Source of the DNA: Lachnospiraceae bacterium
GTDB lineage: Bacteria; Bacillota; Clostridia; Lachnospirales; Lachnospiraceae
Direction of reading: 5' to 3'
NCBI GenBank assembly: GCA_910574865.1
Contig: CAJTDN010000004.1
Coordinates: 186,001-250,000, forward strand
Length of the DNA stretch: 64,000 nucleotides
Shown: positions 34,278 through 42,962 of the stretch, in pieces
Numbering within the stretch: position 1 is the first letter of the stretch
Layout: the number at the start of each line of letters is the position of its first letter
Translations under genes and position numbers: made by a program
The notes under the pieces: model-generated
What the model saw: only the letters and a program-made list of their open reading frames with translations
The model's database searches: none
Told to the model about the DNA's origin: nothing

Positions 34278-36248
34278 ATGAGTGCGAAATATAAAACAAA
34301 CCATGAGCGTATGCTTGAGCTGATCGAGCAGCTCACAAAGGCAGATATTGCCTATTATCGGGATGATAATCCCATTATGACAGACCGGGATTACGATATC
34401 CTGATGGACGAATTGAAAGATATTGAGAGCCGAACCGGGTTGGTTCTTTCCGGTTCCCCGACCCAAAAGGTGTCTGGAGAAATATTGGAAAGCCTGGCCG
34501 AGGTACGCCACAGTAAACCTATGCTTTCAGCGGATAAAACAAAATCTGTTGAGGATCTGGTGAAGTTTGCTGCCAAGCAGCCGGTGCTGATAAGCTGGAA
34601 AATGGACGGTCTGACACTGGTACTTCGTTATGAACACGGAGAACTAGTTCAGGCGATCACCCGCGGGCGTGAAGGGATCATTGGTGAGGATGTAACACAT
34701 ACTGTGCGCACGTTTCTTAATGTGCCGCTTACCATTCCTACGAAAGATTCGTTTGAAGTCCGAGGTGAGGGTGTCATCTCATGGGCAAACTTTGAGAAAA
34801 TCAATTCCGGTCTGGAGGAGCCCTATACTCACCCGAGAAATCTCGCATCCGGCAGCACGCGTAAGCTCGACGCCGGCGAAGCTAAAAAGCGATTGCTTGA
34901 GTTTTGGGCATTTGAGCTTGTGAGCGATTATCTGGAGCCGGAGAGTAAGCTTGCTCAGCAGCAGTTTTTGGTACATAACGGTTTTTCTGTTGTGCCCTAC
35001 ATCTATCTGGATGCGGTTCACGATGAAACAATGGTGCGTGATGCAATTTCTGCTATGGATCCGAAGAAGTTCCCTTACCCGGTAGACGGAATTATCATGG
35101 AATATGATGATGTTGTCTATGGAAAAGGTCTGGGAGCCACAGGGCATCATGAAAACCGTTTGATTGCATTGAAGTGGGAAGATGAACTGTATGAAACCAC
35201 ATTCATTGGTCTGGATGTGGCAGTCACTCGCACTGGGATGGTCAGTCTGACAGGCATCTTTGAGCCGGTGTCTATTGACGGTACTCAAGTCAGCCGGGCG
35301 TATCTGCATAACTACGAGAATTATTTGGACCTTGCCTTAGGGCGTGGTGATAAAATCCGCGTGTATAAGGCGAACATGATCATTCCGCAGATTGCAGAGA
35401 ACCTCAATAAGACCGGAACCTGCTGTGTTCCGCTCAATTGTCCCTGCTGTGGCAAGATGCTGAATTTCCGGAAAAGCAGCGGCGGTATTCGCCAGCTGTT
35501 CTGTGAAAATCCGCATTGTTCTGCCAAACTGGTGCGAAAATTTGTCCACTTTTGTGAGAAAACGAGGATGAATATCGAGGGCCTGTCGGAAAAAACTCTG
35601 GAGCAGTTTGTAAGTCATGGCTGGATTCGGACATTTGCAGATCTTTATGCGCTGGATCAACACCGTGATGAGATTATCCAGACGGAAGGCTTTGGGGAGA
35701 AATCCTTTGAGCGTCTGCAGGCATCCATTGAGAAAAGCCGCCATTGCACGTTGGCAAAATTTATTGCAGGCTTGGGTATTCCCATGGTCGGCAGACATGC
35801 CGGGCGTGACCTGGACAGGCATTTCCACGGCTCGTGGGAAGCCTTTGAGCAGGCTATCCAGGACGGCTTCGACTTTACGCAGCTACCGGATTTCGGCGAG
35901 ACGATGCACAATAACATTTACACCTGGTATGCGGATACAGAGGAAGCGAAACTCTGGCGCCCGCTGCTTGAAAAAATTGAATTTGAAAAGGAGAATTTTG
36001 ATATGAATACAAATACAGCAAATCCCTTCTATGGCAAGACCGTAGTGGCAACCGGCAAACTGGAGAATTACACCCGTGACGGCATCCAGATGAAGCTGAT
36101 GCAGCTGGGGGCAAAACCGGCAAGCTCGGTAACGAAAAAGACCGATTATCTGATTGTTGGTGAAAAGGCCGGCAGTAAGCTTACGAAAGCGCAGCAGCTC
36201 GGTATCAGAACACTGACGGAGGAAGAATTTGAAGCAATGCTGGCGTAA
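34278..36248 (+). CDS. ligA: NAD-dependent DNA ligase on a mobile element
   Basis: A 656-residue LigA. The adenylation domain carries the nucleotidyl Lys in SWKMDGLTL (Lys108). An OB-fold region follows, then a four-Cys zinc finger (CPCCGKMLNF and CENPHC), HhH repeats (FGEKSFERLQASIEKS, FIAGLGIPMVGRHAG) and a C-terminal BRCT domain (GKTVVATGKLENYTRDGI). All domains of a full-length ligase are present, about the same length as the host enzyme. The sequence is divergent (KMDG instead of the usual KIDG, RGREGIIGEDV instead of RGDG-type). The chromosome should have its own ligA, so this is a second copy likely serving element replication or repair. The ATG at 34278 fits AAAGGAG. Confidence 0.92.
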   Translation: MSAKYKTNHERMLELIEQLTKADIAYYRDDNPIMTDRDYDILMDELKDIESRTGLVLSGSPTQKVSGEILESLAEVRHSKPMLSADKTKSVEDLVKFAAKQPVLISWKMDGLTLVLRYEHGELVQAITRGREGIIGEDVTHTVRTFLNVPLTIPTKDSFEVRGEGVISWANFEKINSGLEEPYTHPRNLASGSTRKLDAGEAKKRLLEFWAFELVSDYLEPESKLAQQQFLVHNGFSVVPYIYLDAVHDETMVRDAISAMDPKKFPYPVDGIIMEYDDVVYGKGLGATGHHENRLIALKWEDELYETTFIGLDVAVTRTGMVSLTGIFEPVSIDGTQVSRAYLHNYENYLDLALGRGDKIRVYKANMIIPQIAENLNKTGTCCVPLNCPCCGKMLNFRKSSGGIRQLFCENPHCSAKLVRKFVHFCEKTRMNIEGLSEKTLEQFVSHGWIRTFADLYALDQHRDEIIQTEGFGEKSFERLQASIEKSRHCTLAKFIAGLGIPMVGRHAGRDLDRHFHGSWEAFEQAIQDGFDFTQLPDFGETMHNNIYTWYADTEEAKLWRPLLEKIEFEKENFDMNTNTANPFYGKTVVATGKLENYTRDGIQMKLMQLGAKPASSVTKKTDYLIVGEKAGSKLTKAQQLGIRTLTEEEFEAMLA

Positions 36249-36266
36249 ATTCGCCGGAATAACAGT

Positions 36267-36291
36267 GGCGGGGCAGATTTTCTGCTCCGCC
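36267..36291 (+). terminator. Hairpin after ligA
   Basis: GGCGGGGCAG (36267-36276) pairs with CTGCTCCGCC (36282-36291), with one wobble, followed by TTTCACTTTTT. It is a plausible partial terminator inside the gene run. Confidence 0.6.
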
Positions 36292-36320
36292 TTTCACTTT
36301 TTCATAGAAAGGAAAAGAAG

Positions 36321-36584
36321 ATGAATCCAAAATATCGCTGTCCTGCTTGCGGAGCAGAAAGCTTTGAGGTGACAGCTCACGTCACGCAGGACTGGAAGAT
36401 CGACTGTAACGGAACCTTTCTGGAATCTCTAAATGAGTGCGTCGAGGTCACGCATTATCCTGATGAGAATGACATTTGGGATTGTGCCAATTGTGGCTTC
36501 AGCGCAGCGGGACGTGAGTTTAGAAATCAGTCTGAGGAATGGAAAGGAGACAAAGAATATGAACCAACAAAAAAAGAATCTTGA
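36321..36584 (+). CDS. Zinc-ribbon hypothetical protein
   Basis: An 87-residue protein with two Cys pairs, CPACG near the start and CANCG near residue 55, consistent with one zinc ribbon. GAAAGGAAAAG precedes the ATG. The rest is hydrophilic. Small zinc-ribbon proteins of this type are common in Lachnospiraceae elements; function unknown. Confidence 0.7.
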   Translation: MNPKYRCPACGAESFEVTAHVTQDWKIDCNGTFLESLNECVEVTHYPDENDIWDCANCGFSAAGREFRNQSEEWKGDKEYEPTKKES

Positions 36585-36768
36585 AATCACTGGCAGGCTT
36601 ATCTGTCCACTGTCTGTTGGAACTGCAGCTTTTATCGCAGAAAATGGCGGGATGCGCAGGACAAGTAAGGTTCTTCGGATGGAGAGGATTTCTCCTGATG
36701 AGATCCGTTTTGAGACTTGTAATACCAACTACCGCCTGCATCTTATCCGGCAGGAGGTGACGGTATGA
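36559..36768 (+). CDS. Small hypothetical protein
   Basis: A 69-residue protein (MNQQKKNLEITGRLICPLSV at the start) beginning inside the zinc-ribbon gene after GGAAAGGAGA. It overlaps the next gene by four bases. No motif is recognised; coding is supported by the ribosome binding site and overlaps. Confidence 0.6.
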   Translation: MNQQKKNLEITGRLICPLSVGTAAFIAENGGMRRTSKVLRMERISPDEIRFETCNTNYRLHLIRQEVTV

Positions 36769-37511
36769 GCAGTGAAATTTTTTATGACAAGGCATTCATC
36801 CTTGTTGGGGACAAATATATCCCCGTTGTAAATCATGGCTCGTCAAACTGCTTTGACTTTGATAGTCGGGGCCGTGAGATCCCAGAAAAGCATTGGTCGG
36901 TTCTGAACTACCCTCATACCGGGAGGATGCTGTTTACTGCTGAGGAAATGCGGGAGATAGCTGCCGTCCACGAGGAAGCCAATATGAGCAACCGGGGCGG
37001 GACACGCAAAAGCCGGAACCGCACGTTTGAAGAGGGCGAGTTCGGGCGCTGGATCCTGGCGGGGATGAAATCGGCACATACCGTGGAGGACTACAAAAAG
37101 CACGGGAACACCGTGACGGTGGTTGACTATGGCCAACCCTGCTGGCGGAGGCACTGCGTTTCCACGACAGAGGAACTTCTGGATAAGATGAAAGAGCTTT
37201 CCGGCCACAGCATAACGGTATCCTTCTGGGATGACCGCCACGTTACCCACCCGCCTATGCGGCGCAAGGGAACGCCCTTTGATTTCGGCACGCTGCCGGA
37301 ATTTTATGTGCTGCGTGCAGCGCAGGGGTATTTCGTGAAGCGGAGCAGCCGGAGGATCTGGTTTGCAAGGTTCCAGGAGCCACAGGCGCAGATGGTCCGA
37401 AAGTTCAAGAGCAAAAAGGCAGCGCAGGGCTACCTGGACAGTAACCACAAATTTTTCTCGGGATACGCATTTGAAATCGAATGCGTACAGAACGGAGGTG
37501 TCACAGCATGA
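36765..37511 (+). CDS. Hypothetical mobile-element protein
   Basis: A 248-residue soluble protein. Features are an early SSNCFDFDSRGREIPEKHWS stretch, a basic segment (GGTRKSRNRTFEEGEFGRW), and a C-terminal part rich in basic and aromatic residues (YFVKRSSRRIWFARFQEPQA). The end could be a nucleic-acid-binding domain but no family is recognised. It shares four-base overlaps (ATGA) with both neighbours, so it lies in the middle of the translationally coupled run. Confidence 0.65.
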   Translation: MSSEIFYDKAFILVGDKYIPVVNHGSSNCFDFDSRGREIPEKHWSVLNYPHTGRMLFTAEEMREIAAVHEEANMSNRGGTRKSRNRTFEEGEFGRWILAGMKSAHTVEDYKKHGNTVTVVDYGQPCWRRHCVSTTEELLDKMKELSGHSITVSFWDDRHVTHPPMRRKGTPFDFGTLPEFYVLRAAQGYFVKRSSRRIWFARFQEPQAQMVRKFKSKKAAQGYLDSNHKFFSGYAFEIECVQNGGVTA

Positions 37512-38002
37512 GAGAGTCAAGGCCAGACCGCTTCCGCCGTGTGGCAGAAGCCCGGGTCAACAAGATTATCAAAATGGTAAGACTGCTTGGAAATTGTTCC
37601 AATCCTGCCGTATATGCTTTTACGCAAGAGCAGGTACAGCAGATTTTTGCTACATTGCGGGATGAACTGGACAGAGCACAGAAGCGATATACCCGGTCTT
37701 ACAAGAAAAGGTTTTCGCTGTCGAACGAACAGTATGCTTCCCTGCCGAAATATCCGACCATTGTACTGCCGTTGCCGGATGGAAGCAGTCTTAGGGCAGT
37801 TGCAATCGACGATGAGAATTTTCCTGCAATCAATGTTTACTGGGATACAGAAAAGCCGGAGATTGATGGGCCAATCTGTTTTGCAGAATACAATCCTGAA
37901 CGCGGTCCCTGCCACGAGGTCTGCATTGGAGCTTACCAGTCTGACAAGGAAGACACAGTTTATTACAAGCCATATATGGCAGAAAGGGAATCAAATGAGT
38001 AA
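37508..38002 (+). CDS. Hypothetical mobile-element protein
   Basis: A 164-residue protein starting MRESRPDRFRRVAEARVNKI, overlapping the previous stop by four bases. The N-terminal 70 residues are helical and basic. The middle part (PTIVLPLPDGSSLRAVAIDD) is beta-rich. No family is recognised. It overlaps the next gene by eight bases. Confidence 0.65.
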   Translation: MRESRPDRFRRVAEARVNKIIKMVRLLGNCSNPAVYAFTQEQVQQIFATLRDELDRAQKRYTRSYKKRFSLSNEQYASLPKYPTIVLPLPDGSSLRAVAIDDENFPAINVYWDTEKPEIDGPICFAEYNPERGPCHEVCIGAYQSDKEDTVYYKPYMAERESNE

Positions 38003-38795
38003 TTACATATACTGCCGCACACTCAAACTGGACTGGAAAGAAGTATCCAGACTGATCGCAGAATGTGCAGGCAAAATTTTAGACAGAACCATTCATGGCA
38101 CAGCGGGTTATGAGGATGATCATTACTGGGGCTTTCAGGCGACCACTGATCGTTTTACCATTGCCGAAATAGACAAGCTTATCCGGTTTGTTAATGGGGA
38201 TGAGGAGATGCAACAAGAAGCAATTCCTCAGGATTCAGACAAATCAGCCGCAATCGGAGAGAGTTTGTCCCGTGCTCTGTTGGAAAAAGCTTTAAGACTG
38301 TCATGGTGCCATGAGAGTACCACGGAATCGACTCTTTGGCTGGTCAACGTCCGGGAAAAACGGCTGGCAGTCTATAAACGGATTGTTGAGATCAGCCCGC
38401 ATGATATTTATTTGGATAATCTCAGGAGCAAAAGTGAATTGATTGTTTATCTCCACGAAAACGGTCCAACGCACTCCACGCTGATGGATTTCTGCGCAGA
38501 TTACAGGGAGCGGTATCACAACGAACTCTGCTGGAACTATCCAATCTCTGATGGGCTGCATCTTGGCACGTTTTTCGTTCTCGTAAAGGAAGGCGTTCTG
38601 GCGCTTCCTTATGACGATGCGGATAAGGTGGACTATGAGCTGCTTTGTCTGGACGATGCCAAAATGTGTGACAGAGAATCTATGGAGAATCTCATAACGG
38701 AGTGGGATAGCTTCGACCGGGATTTACGCTCCGCCATGCAGGGCATGAGGGCGTTTTACCGCAGAGAGGAGGAGCATCATGAATCAGAAAATTGA
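37995..38795 (+). CDS. Hypothetical mobile-element protein
   Basis: A 266-residue acidic protein (MSNYIYCRTLKLDWKEVSRL at the start). It has no signal peptide or membrane helix. A GYEDDHYWGFQATTDRF stretch near residue 36 and a C-terminal helical region are the only notable features. The long reading frame upstream of 37995 belongs to the preceding gene's other phase. Its end overlaps the DUF4262-like gene by 17 bases. Confidence 0.62.
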   Translation: MSNYIYCRTLKLDWKEVSRLIAECAGKILDRTIHGTAGYEDDHYWGFQATTDRFTIAEIDKLIRFVNGDEEMQQEAIPQDSDKSAAIGESLSRALLEKALRLSWCHESTTESTLWLVNVREKRLAVYKRIVEISPHDIYLDNLRSKSELIVYLHENGPTHSTLMDFCADYRERYHNELCWNYPISDGLHLGTFFVLVKEGVLALPYDDADKVDYELLCLDDAKMCDRESMENLITEWDSFDRDLRSAMQGMRAFYRREEEHHESEN

Positions 38796-39207
38796 CTGGC
38801 TCATCCATCTGGTGGCCAACGGAGCCTGTGATGAATGTGGTGAGGTAGAAACAGACTTTTTGCCCTATACGTGCAATGCCCACACCCACGGGCTGGAACG
38901 CTATGGGCACTTGGATTTCCAAATGGTACTTCTTTTGCCGACGGAGGAGATTGGACGAATCCTCAATACTTTGGGGCTAAGAGTTCAGTCAGGAGAACGC
39001 TTCCGGTCTGGGGATATGGTTTCCGGAATTTATGAAGACTGCGATGTGCGCTTGGACGAGTATGAGGAAACTGGGCGCAAGGTTTTGCGGGTCATCATAC
39101 CGGATGCGAACAATATCTTCCCAGGGGAAGGAGATTGTATGCTCCCATACTGTCTGCAGCTCTTGAAGACAGATGAGCTCTGCGTAGAAAGGGGGATACC
39201 ATCATGA
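38779..39207 (+). CDS. DUF4262-like protein
   Basis: A 142-residue protein with CDECGEVETDFLPYTCNAHT near residue 18 and HGLERYGHLDFQMVL, the Cys/His-rich pattern I associate with DUF4262 proteins. The family has no established activity. It sits between two other short element genes with overlaps on both sides. GGAGGAGCATC precedes the ATG. Confidence 0.65.
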   Translation: MNQKIDWLIHLVANGACDECGEVETDFLPYTCNAHTHGLERYGHLDFQMVLLLPTEEIGRILNTLGLRVQSGERFRSGDMVSGIYEDCDVRLDEYEETGRKVLRVIIPDANNIFPGEGDCMLPYCLQLLKTDELCVERGIPS

Positions 39208-39581
39208 AAATCACGTTGTATCAAATCATCCCGGAACCGGAAAACAGATACTTGATATTCAGCGATCTGAGAAGCATCCGGGCGGCAAGCGGCGGACATG
39301 TTCCGGCTGAGATTTACGAAGCAGTATTCAGCGGGGATCTGGACATTGCCGTGCCCCGGAATGCCAAAAACAAAATGGATCAAGAACTTGCCGAACTGGA
39401 AGCGGTATATGTACGTTTTAACGTATCGCATCCGGAAGGCTTCCGTGGACGGTCTATGACCATGTCGGATGTAGTCGAGGTCATCCGTTCTGAAAAGGAA
39501 AGCAGGTTTTACTTCTGCGACCGGTTCGGGTTTGAGGAGATTGCGTTTGAAAAGGAAAAAGCTGATTTGGGGCGCCTGTAG
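39204..39581 (+). CDS. YodL-domain protein
   Basis: A 125-residue protein whose pattern matches the YodL domain: YQIIPEPENRYLIFSDLRSI, then VYVRFNVSHPEGFRGRSMTM and SDVVEV, ending FYFCDRFGFEEIAF. In many elements YodL is fused to antirestriction or polyvalent proteins; here it is a separate gene. The start overlaps the previous stop by four bases. Molecular function is not established. Confidence 0.78.
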   Translation: MKITLYQIIPEPENRYLIFSDLRSIRAASGGHVPAEIYEAVFSGDLDIAVPRNAKNKMDQELAELEAVYVRFNVSHPEGFRGRSMTMSDVVEVIRSEKESRFYFCDRFGFEEIAFEKEKADLGRL

Positions 39582-39601
39582 GGCGCAGAAAGGATACAAT
39601 C

Positions 39602-39814
39602 ATGAAGAAACTGATATTGAACTATAAAGGGCGCGACAGCTGGGACAGACCGGTTTATGAATCGGAAGGCCGGCTGTATGTGGATGTGGATCCACGCAAA
39701 GGCTGGAAACCGAATATTTGTACGAAATACAACAATGAGTTTGATGGAGAGCCGGATACGCCGATTGCCGAAGATACCGTTGTGGAGTTTATTCCGTACA
39801 GGGATATCTGGTAA
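39602..39814 (+). CDS. Small hypothetical mobile-element protein
   Basis: A 70-residue protein (MKKLILNYKGRDSWDRPVYE at the start), beta-rich by eye, of a type often seen beside YodL genes in Lachnospiraceae elements. An AGAAAGGA site precedes the ATG. Function unknown. Confidence 0.65.
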   Translation: MKKLILNYKGRDSWDRPVYESEGRLYVDVDPRKGWKPNICTKYNNEFDGEPDTPIAEDTVVEFIPYRDIW

Positions 39815-39827
39815 GCGAGGAGGACGT

Positions 39828-40508
39828 ATGAAAGAATTTATGACAAAAATGGTTCCTGTCAATCTGTCAGACCGATTTCCATTCAAATGCAGGATGTGCG
39901 GCGCTTGCTGCCGGCATGTCAAGGAAAGCGTGCCGCTGGAGAGTCTGGATGCTTTTCGGCTTGCCAAACATCTGAGGGACAAAGGTGAAAATGTGAGCTG
40001 TGTGGAAGATGTGCTTGCTGCCTATGCAGAGCCTGTCTTACTTAGTGAAAACGGGTATACGGTATTTATGCTGAAAACGGTTGGAGCGGATGATGCGTGC
40101 ATTTTTCTGAAAGATAATCGGTGTACGATTCATTCTGTTCATCCGCGGGCATGCCGTACATATCCTATTGCTGTCGGACCATATGAACTTGGCGGGTATG
40201 AACAGTATCTCAGTATGGAGCAGCCACTACACTATTCGGGTCCGCAGATGTCCGTGAAAAAATGGATTCAAAAGCGCTGTAGTAAACAGGATTTTGAATT
40301 TTTGAACACGGATATTGGTTCAGCGCAGGAGATAGAAAAATTACTGAAGAAGATTCCTGAGTATAACCGGACAAGGGCTGTGATGATGTTCCTTTTCTAC
40401 AAGTATTCGGATTATGATCTGGATAAGTCTTTCCTTTCACAGTTTAAAAGCAATAACGATAAGCTGCTAGAGGTTCTGCGCAAAATGGCGGATGACAAAG
40501 ATAACTAA
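39828..40508 (+). CDS. YkgJ-type CxxCxxCC putative metal-cluster protein 1
   Basis: A 226-residue protein with CRMCGACCRH near residue 22 (CxxCxxCC), a later C-x4-RCTIHSVHPRACRTYPI region (further Cys and His), and a helical C-terminal half. This is the YkgJ (CxxCxxCC) family, thought to bind zinc or an iron-sulfur cluster. The ATG at 39828 follows GAGGAGG. A second family member lies 73 bases downstream behind a terminator-like hairpin. Two such proteins on one element suggest a paired role, not known. Confidence 0.82.
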   Translation: MKEFMTKMVPVNLSDRFPFKCRMCGACCRHVKESVPLESLDAFRLAKHLRDKGENVSCVEDVLAAYAEPVLLSENGYTVFMLKTVGADDACIFLKDNRCTIHSVHPRACRTYPIAVGPYELGGYEQYLSMEQPLHYSGPQMSVKKWIQKRCSKQDFEFLNTDIGSAQEIEKLLKKIPEYNRTRAVMMFLFYKYSDYDLDKSFLSQFKSNNDKLLEVLRKMADDKDN

Positions 40509-40535
40509 ATTTTCAAGTCAGTATGACACAACAAC

Positions 40536-40563
40536 AAGGCGTCGGAATCCGGCGCCTTAATTA
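40536..40563 (+). terminator. Hairpin between the two YkgJ-type genes
   Basis: AAGGCG-CGG (40536-40544) pairs with CCG-CGCCTT (40549-40558), followed by AATTATTTTT. It is a moderate intrinsic terminator that may lower expression of downstream genes. Confidence 0.65.
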
Positions 40564-40581
40564 TTTTTAGGAGGAAATACC

Positions 40582-41313
40582 ATGGATGAAAGATTAAAAA
40601 ATATCGTAGACAATTTTGAGGCAATGAAGATCGGTGTGGATGAGCCGTTTCCGTTTCACTGCACCATGTGCGGCAAATGCTGCATCAATCGGGAGGATAT
40701 CCTTTTGACGCCGCGAGATATCTATAACATGGCAAAGGAGCTTGGGATAACGACCGCAAAACTGTTTAAAACCTACTGCGAAACTTATGTCGGCTGCGAT
40801 TCCCGTATGCCCATAGTTAGATTGAAGCCCCGTGGATCCATAAAAAGATGCCCGCTGCTGAAAGACAGAAAATGCTCTGTCCATAAGGCAAAACCGGCGG
40901 TATGTGCTCTGTTCCCGATAGGAAGATGCTTGATGTTTGAAAAGGATTCAAATCCTTCAGAGAAAATTTCAGCAAGCCAGATACAGTATATTTTTACTAA
41001 TCCTGGGTGCGGTGATAATGCTGAAACCCATACGGTGCGGGAATGGCTTGGAGAGTTTGGAATGTCACTGGAGGATGAGTTTTTTGTCAAGTGGCAGCAG
41101 GCAATCATGGAATTCGGGCAGTTTTTCCGTGAAGCGGAAAAGACGGCCAGTGGGCGTATCATGGAGCTGTCATGGACAGCGGCTTTTGTCGGCTTATATC
41201 TGCATTATGAAACTGATCAGGAATTTCTGCCGCAGTTTGAAAAGAATGTCCGGGAAATCACTGCACTGCTGCAGATGGCGCCCATAAAGGAAGGCGGTAG
41301 AGCAAATGAATGA
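40582..41313 (+). CDS. YkgJ-type CxxCxxCC putative metal-cluster protein 2
   Basis: A 243-residue relative of the preceding protein. It has CTMCGKCCINREDI near residue 28, then RCPLLKDRKCSVHKAKPAVC (Cys/His cluster) and a later GCGDN. The C-terminal third is helical and aromatic. Similarity between the two genes is confined to the Cys regions, so they are old paralogues or independent members. TAGGAGG precedes the ATG. The end overlaps the next gene by eight bases. Confidence 0.82.
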   Translation: MDERLKNIVDNFEAMKIGVDEPFPFHCTMCGKCCINREDILLTPRDIYNMAKELGITTAKLFKTYCETYVGCDSRMPIVRLKPRGSIKRCPLLKDRKCSVHKAKPAVCALFPIGRCLMFEKDSNPSEKISASQIQYIFTNPGCGDNAETHTVREWLGEFGMSLEDEFFVKWQQAIMEFGQFFREAEKTASGRIMELSWTAAFVGLYLHYETDQEFLPQFEKNVREITALLQMAPIKEGGRANE

Positions 41314-41971
41314 GGATCGTAACCAGCATCAGATTATCCGAAAGGATGCTCGCAACTGCTTTGTGGAGAGCCTGAATGACGCTTTTGAGATTGGGAGAAT
41401 TCATCTTGCTTTTGCGACCTACGATCTGAGCCGTCCGATTGGACAACGGCAGACAAACAACATCCATATTTACATTGCGGTGGACGAGTTTCTGGAATTA
41501 TGCCGCAAGCTGGAAGGCGGGGAACTTCGTTATCTGCTGAAGAATAAGAAGACAAGCGGGGATAAAACACCGCTTTATCAGTGCCTGGGTGGCACTTCTG
41601 CCGAAAAGCTTGCAAAATACGGGCGTTCTCGGGCAGATGGAAAAAGCCTGTCCAGAACAGCACAGCTATTGGCAGGAAGCAAATCGGATTTCTTGTTTGT
41701 AGCGGACAGCGGGCCTGGTGAAACAGATCAGAAAGGTTTAATCGTTCCCAAGTTCGGAAGCAAGCCGGAAAATCATGTGGCAGTCAGTATGACATTTGAA
41801 ACATTCAGTGAACTGCTGCTTACGACAAGACTGCACTATTCAGCATGGCTGGGTGCATGGTATGCAAACCAATATCATCCGGGCAGCCAGCGAACAGCAC
41901 AGGCACAGGAAAACCCGCAGTATCAGGAGAATCAGGGAGAAGCAGAATACGCTTCTAATCCAATGTTCTAA
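41306..41971 (+). CDS. Hypothetical protein, last gene of the first element run
   Basis: A 221-residue protein of unknown function (MNEDRNQHQIIRKDARNCFV at the start). The ordered part (residues 1-190) is followed by a Gln/Asn/Glu-rich tail ending EAEYASNPMF, similar to tails of single-stranded DNA-binding or plasmid proteins. A diverged copy of the last 20 codons plus terminator occurs at 46978-47079. The conserved tail, terminator and following XRE gene form the ancestral edge of a cargo hot spot. Confidence 0.7.
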   Translation: MNEDRNQHQIIRKDARNCFVESLNDAFEIGRIHLAFATYDLSRPIGQRQTNNIHIYIAVDEFLELCRKLEGGELRYLLKNKKTSGDKTPLYQCLGGTSAEKLAKYGRSRADGKSLSRTAQLLAGSKSDFLFVADSGPGETDQKGLIVPKFGSKPENHVAVSMTFETFSELLLTTRLHYSAWLGAWYANQYHPGSQRTAQAQENPQYQENQGEAEYASNPMF

Positions 41972-41986
41972 AGTAGAATGAAAAAG

Positions 41987-42016
41987 CGGTGCAGTCTGAT
42001 GATTGCACCGTTTTTT
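41987..42016 (+). terminator. Intrinsic terminator of the first element run
   Basis: CGGTGCA (41987-41993) pairs with TGCACCG (42004-42010), followed by six T residues. Related terminators lie at 47056-47079 and 50682-50711. Confidence 0.85.
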
Positions 42017-42148
42017 GCGCCTTGAGGGGCCTGTTTCCATGGGCTGAATCCGAGCCAGATGCAAAGATACAGAATCAGTGGACTTGTGAGTTGAACCATT
42101 TGTCGGCGTTGGCATATTTGCGAATACAAAGAAATTTTGCTATAATAA

Positions 42149-42189
42149 ACCCTCCACTCTAACACCATACTTTTTATATATGGTATGCT
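42149..42189 (+). promoter_or_regulatory. Double-MerR operator and promoter, copy 1
   Basis: ACCCTCCAC-N4-ACACCA-N2-CTTTTT spans 42149-42175. A -35-like CTAACA (42159-42164) and a -10-like TATGCT (42184-42189) are separated by 19 bp, the spacer length of MerR-controlled promoters. A separate ordinary TATAAT (42141-42146) with TTGCGA 17 bp upstream also precedes the gene. Confidence 0.7.
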
Positions 42190-42212
42190 TAACAGAACGG
42201 AGGTGGTTACAA

Positions 42213-42962
42213 ATGAATACATATACTACTTCGGAAGTAGCAAAGATTATAGGCATACATCCGAATACTGTACGGCTTTATGAAGAATGGGAATTGATAC
42301 CAAAGGCAGAACGTAAAGCAAACGGTTATCGTGTATTTACCGATTTTCATATCGAACAGTTTCGGCTTGCCCGTACCGCATTTCAAATAGAGGTCCTTCA
42401 GAACGGACTGAGAATAAAGATTGTGGAAACGGTTAAGGTTTCAGCAAAGAAAGACTTTGATCAAGCACTTGTTTTGGCAAATGAATATCTGAGTCAGATA
42501 CAAAAGGAAGTAAGAAATGCGGAAGAAGCCATTGCTATAACACGGCAGATTTTAGAGGGAAGAGCAATATCCGAAACACCGCCGCTTTGCTTGAAACGTA
42601 AAGAAGTTTCGGAATATCTGAATATTTCCATGGATACACTCCGAAATTGGGAACTAAACGGGCTGATGCGAATAAAACGTAAACAAAATGGCTATCGCTA
42701 TTACACAGACGAAGACATAAAGCGATTAAAAATAATAAGATCACTTCGGTGTGCCAATTATTCATTGGAAGCAATCCTGCGTATGCTCCATGCGCTCTCA
42801 GACGACCCTCATACCAATATAAAACGGGTACTTAATACTCCAAAAGACGATACGGATATTATATCCGTATGCGACAGACTGATTATCTCATTGCAAAAGG
42901 CAGCGGAAAATGCCAAGAAAATGATAGGCATTCTTAATGATATGAAAAGTATATTTTCCTAA
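42213..42962 (+). CDS. Regulator with two MerR DNA-binding domains
   Basis: A 249-residue protein with two MerR-type winged HTH domains in one chain. The first is residues 3-70 (YTTSEVAKIIGIHPNTVRLY, then KANGYRVFTDFHIEQFRLAR). The second is about 126-195 (LKRKEVSEYLNISMDTLRNW, then KQNGYRYYTDEDIKRLKIIR). A helical linker joins them and a short helical tail follows. MerR proteins normally have one HTH and dimerise. The 27-bp motif before its own gene and before the ABC genes is not palindromic, which fits binding by one two-domain chain. It most likely activates the ABC exporter next to it. CGGAGG precedes the ATG at 42213. Confidence 0.85.
   Translation: MNTYTTSEVAKIIGIHPNTVRLYEEWELIPKAERKANGYRVFTDFHIEQFRLARTAFQIEVLQNGLRIKIVETVKVSAKKDFDQALVLANEYLSQIQKEVRNAEEAIAITRQILEGRAISETPPLCLKRKEVSEYLNISMDTLRNWELNGLMRIKRKQNGYRYYTDEDIKRLKIIRSLRCANYSLEAILRMLHALSDDPHTNIKRVLNTPKDDTDIISVCDRLIISLQKAAENAKKMIGILNDMKSIFS

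Noticed and set aside
37587-37994. Long N-terminal extension of the 266-residue element protein
   Set aside because: It overlaps the preceding gene in another frame for over 400 bases and has no ribosome binding site.
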